A stretch of 27,350 nucleotides of DNA from Parachlorella kessleri. Its lineage: Eukaryota > Chlorophyta > Trebouxiophyceae > Chlorellales > Chlorellaceae. Under the pieces are notes generated by a model. It saw only the letters and a list, made by a program, of their open reading frames with translations, was not told the origin of the DNA and searched no databases. The translations under genes were made by a program, and so were the position numbers. This document shows, piece by piece, positions 20,166 to 27,350 of the stretch (its first letter is position 1; each line of letters starts with the position of its first letter). The stretch lies in the NCBI GenBank assembly GCA_001598975.1, contig BBXU01002675.1, forward strand, positions 1 to 27,350, read 5' to 3'.

Positions 20166-20704
20166 GATGCGTTCTACCCCTACATCGAGCCGCGACTTGG
20201 CCCTCAAGGTCGTTTACCTGGGTACCCCCTTTGCTATTCTGTTGAGTTACCAACCCGTGTGAGTCTGAAACTCCTGTGATCGTACCCCCCCTTCTTCTTG
20301 TGTTCTTACCCAGTCTTGCCGACTATGAGGGAATCGTTGTTGGCCAGTCAACAGAGGTTGGCTTGTCAGATGCTATATTCTCTGCCTTGCATGGGTAAGG
20401 ATGCATCGCCTGGTCCACACGTGAGGCATTATCCCTTCAGTCGCCAGGGGTTGCGTTTTTCCGACATTAAGCTCACAGGGTGACATTGTAAGGTGTTCCT
20501 GGCAACGTAAAGTGGAGACGACAGGACAAAGCTACATGTCAGCCTCACCCGGTGCACGTCCATGGCTTGCTGAATAAAGGCCCCAGCCAGCACAGGGCTG
20601 CATCTCGGTGTCAGGTGTCATGCAGATGCCCTGCTGCAGAGCACCTTGGTGCAGAATCTGCATCAAACTCACTCCCAGCCGTGTGCCTGCTCGTCTGCTG
20701 CATG
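20166..20704. other. Convergent 3' region, MARVEL-like copy 2 / Rab escort protein
   Basis: This stretch lies between a plus stop (20165) and a minus stop (20705). No supported gene was found. It should contain the two 3' UTRs. A minus-strand TGTAA for the Rab escort gene was not seen. Confidence 0.45.
20487..20491 (+). terminator. Candidate poly(A) signal TGTAA of MARVEL-like copy 2
   Basis: TGTAA lies 322 bases after the stop at 20165. The comparable motif in copy 1 lies about 292 bases after its stop. The call rests on the known chlorophyte signal and this similar spacing. Confidence 0.45.
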
Positions 20705-23700
20705 CTACAGTTGTCTGCTTCCAGGAAGAGCCTCCCCACCCTGCTGCCCTGGCATGATGCCATCCACTGGCTGCTGCTCCTCTTTCACGCTGCCGCTGCC
20801 ACCGCCGCCGGTAGGCAGCCGCCCTAGCACTGCCTCCAAGACCCCCACAGCCTCTTCGTCAGAGTCATCGTCTAGCAGGGCCTTTCCCGGCGGCTGCTCT
20901 AATGGGAAAGGCTGCACCTCAGGGTAAAGCCTGCAAGGGGCGCAGGGTCGCATATCAGGCTAGAGCAGGACTTTGCCACAGGAGATACCCAGATGGGCAA
21001 GGCAGGCACCAGGAACCGGGTGCTGCCAGCAGGGGCAGCCTTGCAGGTGACGTAATTAGACTTGTCAGTCAGTAGATGCTGTGCTTCCCGGCCGCGGTCA
21101 ATCGCACCCCCCTGGCTCCACGAACGATTGCTTGCCCAGGCGGCGCCCGCTACTGCCTGACGTAATCCTGCCAACTACCATCCGTCAACACAGGAGAGAA
21201 AGGGCTAACCTAGCAGCTGCCAAATGCTCAGATGCCACGCTCCATCGCAACGGGGGTTGTAACATGCAACCTTGAAACCATGGTGGGGACAGGTCACATA
21301 CATGCCACCCTATGCAGAACCACATGCACCAAGCAACCCTTACATAAGTATCCTACCTTGTGAAGCAAGCCTTGGCATCTTCCACAGCTGACAGGAAGGT
21401 GGCTGTGTGGTCGGGCCCTGGGCAGAGCACCGTGTTGTGGGGCCAGGCGTCTGTATACCGCCTTATGGCTGTTCGGTGCTGCATATAGAAAGCTGCCATG
21501 ACGGCTTTGGGCCCGGCTTGCCGCTCAGGCACAGCTGGTGACGCGCCTTCAGATGCGGGGGGTGCTGCTGCCTGTTCAGCTCTGGTGAGCTCTGACGTGT
21601 CGCCAGCAATGCCTGCGTGGGTAGCAGGGCATGCTGCCAAGGCATCGCTACTGTCCGCTCCTGCTCCTGCTGGGGAACCATCACTCTTCGCCGCCTCCTC
21701 CTCCGCCGCCGCTTGCTGCTGCTGCTCTTGCAATGGTGTCCTGGCCTCACCATCAGCCACAGTACCACCCGATGCTGCTGGCGTCTCCTGCTGCTGCGCC
21801 TGCTGGGGCTGCAGGCCGGAAACATCCAGCCCCAGCAACTCCAGCGCTGGCCGCAGCACGTCCACAGCTGAGGGCGCGGCTGCTTGTCTGTCGGCTGGCA
21901 CTGCTGCTGCCGGGGTCCAGAGGTGTAGCAGGTACCTGGTAAGGGGACACCAAGAACGTTTGTGTGATTGGTCAAAAACAGGGAGCTACATAGGCGATTA
22001 ATGGGATAACCTCCACAGCACCTCAAGCTGCTTACGGAGTCGTATGCCGCCGCTTGCAGGAAAACAGCTGAGCTTGTCCTCAAAAGAGCACCCATGGAGG
22101 CATTCACCACCGTCTCAACTCACTGGCGGGTGCCCCTGCAACATGCCTCAACCACGAAGAGCGCTCCCACATACACCCCTACCATCCTCCCAGGGCAATC
22201 TGGCGGCCCACCTGTCGCTGGGGGACGCTTTGGTACTGCTGCTGAGCGCCAGGCCACGCACAGCGTGCACAGCGCCCCGCACCGCCCCCGGGGGTAGCAC
22301 CAGCAGCGACTGCTGCTCGCAAGGCACCAGGGGACTGTCCAGGACAGCACTGCAACGGTGCACTGCCGACTGCTCTATGTCTGGATGAAACGTGGAGAGC
22401 CATTCTTGCAGGTAGTCTTGGCTGGCTGCCAAGTGCTGGCACCGAATGACCTGTGCGAGGGAGAAAGGGATCCCGCGTTACATATCGGACACTACACGCA
22501 AGCAAACAGTCAACTAGCCATGCCAGTGACCTTCACAGCGAGTTACACAGGCGTGCTGAGGCAACCCAGCAGCACGCAGGGAGTTGTCCCCACTGTCTGA
22601 GAGTGAAAGTGGGCAGCACCATGCCAGCACTCTCCAACTTGCTTCTCCAACTTGCACAGTAGTCGGGCGCGCTACCTGGCGTGCGAGCATTTGGTGCACA
22701 CTTGTCGGGCACCGGCAGGGAAGTCAGAGCACAGGCTCCCTCCTCACCCACCTGCCCTGTTCCCAGCTCCACGCCAACGCATGAGAAGGTGTGCTCATCA
22801 AATATGGGGCCCTCAATCGGGCATCGCAGCACCTGAATGGCCCCTGCCACTGCCGCGACCCGACAGAAAGCCTGCAGTGCAGAGGTTGGGCTGCGCTAGT
22901 GGGCCCAGTACCAAACGCCAAGTGTCTGCAGGAGCCACTCTAGTTTGACCCTATTCCTTGGACAGTGTGAGTTGCAAATGTGCAACCATCATGTGCTGAG
23001 CTTTTCCCCAGCTGACAGTGAGGTGGTAAAGATTGCCTACTTGGCAGACTGTGGAAGGAACTGCTGCCTATTGCCTCAATGCTCCCACCTGGGGCAGCTC
23101 GCCACAGCCATACATGGGCGTGAGGAAGGGCCCTGCATCTTGGCCATACCTGCAACATGCAGGCAAGGTGTCCTAGGAACTCCTGGCACCCCGCATGCCA
23201 GCCACATACGGCCTGCTTGCTGCTGCCCCTGCCGAACGTCTGGTAGAAAGGGCCATCCCGTGCATGCACGCCAAAAGGCAGACATGCACCTAGCAGCCCC
23301 TTGAACTAACAGCAGGGCTTCTTGTGTACCAATGACGCTACATGTTCATCCCCTGCTTGCTAACGGATATGCAGCTTCCAGCTTTGTTGCATTAACCTCG
23401 AAGATGACGGTTTCCAGGGTATGAGCTCCACCCGCAGCAGCACTTACAGGAACACACCGGGCGCTTACCTGCCCACAGAGCCCAGGTGGATGCCCATCAA
23501 CTTCAAAGCCGCTGCAGCCGAGAAGACCGCTGCACTCGGCGGCTGCTCCCCGCTGTCGCCGTCAGGTGGCACCGTTTCCTGGGGCGCCTCCAGGCCACTC
23601 GCTGGAGGTGCTACGTCACGCTGTGCCTGGTCTTGCATGAGCACAGCGTGCAGCAGCAGCGCTTGGAGCTGCATGTCCAGCCCCTGCTCCCTCATGAGAA

Positions 23701-25204
23701 GGGCAAAGGGCCGCTCATCAAAGCAGCCCTGCAGCAGGCGAGAGTATGCCTCGCGAACCTTGATGGCTCGCTTGTGCCACAACATTTCTCCAGGAGAGAC
23801 CGCCGGGGCTATAAAGCACGCCAGCAGGCATAGTCACACTGCAGCTGAACCTCCCTGTCATGTGTTCTTTCATAAGCTGACTCATCATCAGCCAGACATA
23901 CTGCCGCCAGCAAAGCAGGTGATCACCCTTCACATTCGGTCCCGACCACGTATCTTGACAACACCACCATACCTCGCCCTCACCACAGCATCTTCTTACG
24001 ATGACTGCCTTGCCGTCAGTTGTGCAATCAGGAGCTCCCCCCTACCTGCAAAGGCCCCTGCTCAGCCAGCGCCTCTGAGCAGGCCTTGAGGAACTTCATC
24101 AGGGCACGCTTTTGCGCGAGGCTCAGGCTGCGGTCCTTGAAGACTTCGGAGCGCGTCGCGGGCACCGGCCTAAGAACCTGGCCCTCCAGGAGGTAACTGC
24201 ACCGCAGGAGGAGCGCTGTGCTGGTGCTAGTCAGCCAGGTGTGGTTCTGAGGACTGCTCAGAGGTAGCCCTCAAATAGAGTATTTGAGCTAGCTGGGCAC
24301 CTACCCCTGCTGCTCCCATAACTGCCTCTCCAGCCCGGACAGGTGTCCAACAGGCTGGCGCTGCATTCCACCTGGGCATATGGTAGGCTGAGGGAAGTTT
24401 CCGTACCCAGGACGCTGCAACTGCTGGCCCCTGCCTACCTGCCTTGCACCAGCTTGAACTCCGTGTAGTTGTGGGCCCCAGAGCCCAGAAGAAGGTCTAT
24501 GAGGGGCCCAGCCCCATACAGGACCTGCACCCAGCAGGCATAGGTTCCTGCTGTTTGCGTTTCACGTGCTAAACTTGTGTGCTTACTGGTGCCTGCTTGG
24601 GGGAAGCTTGTTGCCCTGATCCAGCCTCTGCAGCCACGCGCTTGCTGGCACCACCCAGCACCATCATATAGCTCATGTAGACACCGTCACCTTACGGTGT
24701 CACTGGAGCAAGTCAATTCGACACTGAGGCAAACAAGGCTGGCCAGCCCCTACCAAACCCACCTTTGGTGACAAGTCTATGTTGTACTGGCTGCTGGGCC
24801 CTAAGCTATCACCCAGTCCAGGGCACTCAAGCACGGCAGCACCGCTGATGGCGACCGTCGAGCAACCCCTGAAGGGGCCGGTAGCAGCTGCTGGCTCATC
24901 TGCGCTCTTTGCAGCTCCCAGCGTGGCCAAGAAGTCTTGCAGGGACAGGGAGGTCCAGTTGCCCCCATAAGTTCCAGCCGCGTCCAGCTGCAGAACTGAC
25001 TTGCCAGCCTTGGCAGCAGCCCTGCATCCAAGGTGCAAGTGTTGTTGAGTGGGCTGCTGTTTGCATAAAACACTGCTATTTCAGCAGTGCTTGGTATTTC
25101 AGAAAGAAATACACTTACGCAGCGACAAGGGACTCAACAAGTTCTGTGCCAAGAACAACCAAATCGAACTCCGAGGGTTCGATGGGCTCAGGTTTGGCAA
25201 TCAT
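20705..25204 (-). CDS. REP: Rab escort protein (REP, Rab geranylgeranyltransferase component A)
   Basis: REP binds newly made Rab GTPases and presents them to geranylgeranyltransferase II. Minus exons: 25204-25119, 25021-24763, 24524-24439, 24196-24046, about 23770-23469, 23149-23089, 22871-22752, 22450-22212, 21935-21357, 20930-20705; about 702 aa. Only the exon 5 acceptor is uncertain (aag at 23771 or 23762). REP/GDI blocks: FDLVVLGTELVES, TYGGNW, YNIDLSPK, YTEFKLV, KRALMKFLK, TPMYGCGELPQAFCR and VLRCPI. The separate C-terminal exons (FYMQHRT...VLCPGPD...FPL) match REP rather than the shorter GDI. Oddities: the usual GTG turn reads GTE (Glu21), and exon 9 has a Q/A/E-rich insertion at about residues 465-590. 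The tail has an acidic DDDSDEE patch. The start at 25204 fits family length; an in-frame ATG at 25333 would add 43 residues. Confidence 0.88.
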
Positions 25205-26173
25205 GTGTGCCGTGCTCAGTAGCAAGCCAGACTGTGTAAGTGTCAGATTATCATAATCGGGATGTAGACGAAGCTGAAAGGAGTCCTCCCCAGGCCGCAT
25301 GCCAGGCCGTGAGGTATAACTCACATTACTCATCAGCACGTAAGTTTGTTGGCAAAGCGATGTAGTGTCTCTTCAACTGTGCTTGTTGATGTGGCAGCCA
25401 GTGCGAGGTAATGGTGAATTATACTGACAGGACGGGTTACAGTCTCTCTTACCAGGTCTCTCTCACGAGGCTCAGTAAGTGTCTCGCAAAGAAAGACTTG
25501 GGCCAAGAAACAGCAGCGAGCCTGCACCAAGCTCTTTGTACAGGCGGCTGCTAGGCCAATTAGTTGGGTGGGCACTAGATGCAAACACCCAGGTGCCACA
25601 CAGGAAAATGGTGACGTCATGGCAAACGTGGACAAATGAGCCATACATGCATGAGCCATACTGTGCTGTCAACTGTAACGAGAAGTGCTAGGTGTCGGGA
25701 AAACAAGCACTAGGGAACCCAAGACAGCCATGCTGCCACAGAGCCATGCGCTGTATGTCTGAGTAAGAACCTCATGTAGCTTGACACTCAAGATCACCAC
25801 AGAACAGCTTCTGGTCAGGACGAGTCACATCATCAGCCCTGCTCAGGGAACCCCATTTAAATAAATAATACGCCCAGGCCTTAAGCTCAGGCTCAGGGTA
25901 CCCAACAGTGGCGTGATCATCCGGTGTGACCATGCCACCACTGGCTCGTCCTGCCGGCAGCTGAAGCCAGGAGTCCTACAACGGCACTCCAGGCTCACTC
26001 TACGCTGCTTGTTGATAAAGAGGGATGCGTCCATGGAGGCTAGACGCCTGCCCTAAGAAATCGGGAGGCGAATTAATGTCACTGAGCTTGCCAGAAGTAG
26101 TCCTCCCGAACATTTCATGCATCCGTGCACCCTTCCCCCATAGTCGGGTACTCCAACCAGCAGCTTAGAGTAT
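25205..26173. other. Intergenic: REP promoter and 3' UTR of secreted-protein gene
   Basis: No gene is supported here. The frame of REP exon 1 stays open from 25204 up to an ATG at 25331-25333, so the proximal 130 bases may be coding or 5' UTR. A minus-strand TGTAA (plus TTACA, 25437-25441) lies more than 700 bases after the stop of the next gene and is only a weak poly(A) candidate. Other open frames are short and unlike any family I know. Confidence 0.4.
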
Positions 26174-27178
26174 CTAGGGCCCTTGTGCTGGCGAGCCCTG
26201 GGGCTTGGCTTGCAGCTGCTCATCTGCCTGCTGGGGCGGCTGCTGGCCATGCTCAGCCTGCTGGGGCGGCTGCTGGCCCTGCTCCGCCTGGGCTTGAATG
26301 GCGCGCAGCAAATCGGCTATCGCCCCAGAGATGGCAGAGACTGTATCGTCCACAAGCTCGGAGACCTGGCACGAAATGCTTGTGTCCTTGACGCACTGAT
26401 AGTTGGAGGCCGCACCCGTGCACAGCGTGCAGGGCGGGCAGGTGGCGGGGCACTTCTGCAAGGAAAGCAAGAGCCAAGGGAAAAAGGTGAGGTTCGAGCG
26501 AGGGGGCGAGTGCTGTGGTGGCAGGCCGCAGCTCAGCAGCAATGTTCTGAGCAGGCAGAGTCCAAGTACTGGACTGACGTGTGCAGTCCTTAGCATGGGG
26601 CGACCATTACCACCTTCAATGGTCGTTGGGTGCGATGTAAAAATTCAACACATCTCCTACGACCCCCCACTACCCCCCCCCCCAACACACACAACCACCA
26701 CGCCCGCCCGCCCTCCGCCCGCCCGCACCGAACATGCTTTGGGTTGACAGATTATCTGCTGTGTGAAAAGCAGTGAAGGACCTACCGCCACCAGCCAGAC
26801 AAGGTCGTCTTGCAGGTTCAAGATGCGCGCCTCGTAAGCCTGAAAAATGACGCCCATGCCCCAATTAGCGAAGGCGTCCACGGATGCAGGGTCCGTGCCA
26901 GCGGCAAAAGCAGCAAAGGGGGCCCACTCCGCCGGCCATCCGTCAATATAGTTCATGCGCCCAAATCTGTTGCTCACGGCTAGAGCAACAGCCTTTGCGA
27001 ACTCTTTGTTGTTCCACCAAGGCTGGGCTTGCAGCCTGTCTTCCAGGTCCTTATAGACCCCCGTCACTGTCCCTACTGTGTAGGACACTGAGTCAAAGGG
27101 ACCGATGACCATGTCGGCAGTAGTACCAGCCACCAGAGCTAGGAGCAGAAGCGGCCCAAAGGTGGTAGTGCCTCTCAT
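26174..27178 (-). CDS. Predicted secreted protein with Cys cluster and Q/P repeat, unknown function
   Basis: Minus exons: 27178-26786 and 26455-26174, joined in phase 0; 224 aa. The N-terminus has a clear signal peptide: Arg2, then the hydrophobic core FGPLLLLALVAG, with a likely cleavage after TTA near residue 22. The next ~110 residues are rich in Trp and aromatic residues (PWWNNKEF, DGWPAEWAPFAAFAAG) and contain no Cys. Exon 2 begins with a cluster of six Cys (KCPATCPPCTLC, then Cys in QCVKD and SCQV), suggesting disulfides. A helix-like DDTVSAISGAIADLL follows. The tail has two copies of a Q/P-rich unit (QGQQPPQQAE / HGQQPPQQAD). I do not recognise the family. A secreted or cell-wall protein fits the composition. 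The intron has a GTAGGT donor and a TTGCAG acceptor. Confidence 0.72.
26661..26727. repeat. C-rich low-complexity tract in secreted-protein intron
   Basis: Runs of C are followed by CA-rich and CCCG repeat sequence. The stretch lies in the intron between 26456 and 26785. It gives spurious Gly-rich translation on the minus strand. Confidence 0.9.
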
Positions 27179-27350
27179 TGGAGGGATTAGGGCAACCCTA
27201 CATGCAGCGTTGTACACACACAACTGTCATCCGCAAGAGTAGGCATTTAGGGTACATCTTTTTTGAAGCTGGGTACCCCCTAGTCAAAAAGGACCTATTT
27301 TCAGAAGGGGTGGGTAGGTCCCCCCCCCAACCCCCCCCCTGTCCAAGGGA
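27179..27350. other. 5' region of the secreted-protein gene, ending in poly-C
   Basis: This short stretch upstream of the minus-strand ATG at 27178 should hold its 5' UTR and core promoter. It ends in C runs (about 27320-27340). No further gene is visible before the window edge. Confidence 0.45.

Noticed and set aside
21498..22001. Plus-strand open frame of 167 residues
   Set aside because: It is the antisense shadow of the REP low-complexity exon; its Ala/Ser/Cys runs mirror the Q/A/E repeats.
23718..23933. Minus-strand open frame as an extra REP exon between exons 4 and 5
   Set aside because: The frame and phase do not connect to the flanking exons, and it has no REP similarity.
25843..26034. 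Minus-strand 63-residue open frame as a small gene
   Set aside because: No family match, no splice partner and ordinary chance length.

Overview
The window is nuclear DNA from an intron-rich eukaryote, most likely a green alga (chlorophyte). Three things point there: compact genes with many short GT-AG introns; a plant-type SulP sulfate transporter, an organellar GatA and a PGG-domain protein; and TGTAA motifs, the usual chlorophyte poly(A) signal, downstream of several stop codons. I cannot name the genus. No bacterial operons, tRNAs, rRNAs, CRISPR arrays or transposon genes were seen.

Layout, left to right. (1) 1-611: CA/C-rich microsatellite, a near-perfect inverted repeat and a tandem CTAAT tract before a probable splice acceptor. 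(2) 612-1937 (+): 3' exons of a PGG-domain membrane protein whose 5' end probably lies outside the window. (3) 2669-7259 (-): a ten-exon organellar glutamyl-tRNA(Gln) amidotransferase subunit A. (4) 8217-15287 (-): a twenty-exon SulP/SULTR sulfate transporter with a C-terminal STAS domain. (5) 15621-17287 and 18513-20165 (+): a tandem pair of six-exon, four-TM MARVEL-like paralogues; the first is divergent from the transporter across 333 bp. (6) 20705-25204 (-): a ten-exon Rab escort protein. (7) 26174-27178 (-): a two-exon predicted secreted protein that I do not recognise.

Exon models were built by hand from homologous protein blocks, GT/GC..AG signals and phase. The coding sums are multiples of three: 559 aa (GatA), 678 aa (transporter), 186 and 185 aa (MARVEL-like pair), about 702 aa (REP, one acceptor uncertain) and 224 aa (secreted protein). 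The genes do not form an obvious pathway. They look like ordinary neighbours: organellar translation, sulfate uptake, membrane organisation and vesicle-traffic prenylation.

The most unusual features concern gene structure. Three introns of the GatA gene contain copies of part of the exon that follows. Four introns use a GC donor, two of them in one MARVEL-like paralogue where its sister uses GT at the same position. The REP has a substituted glycine in its N-terminal glycine motif and a large Q/A/E-rich insertion. I found no convincing new multi-gene system.
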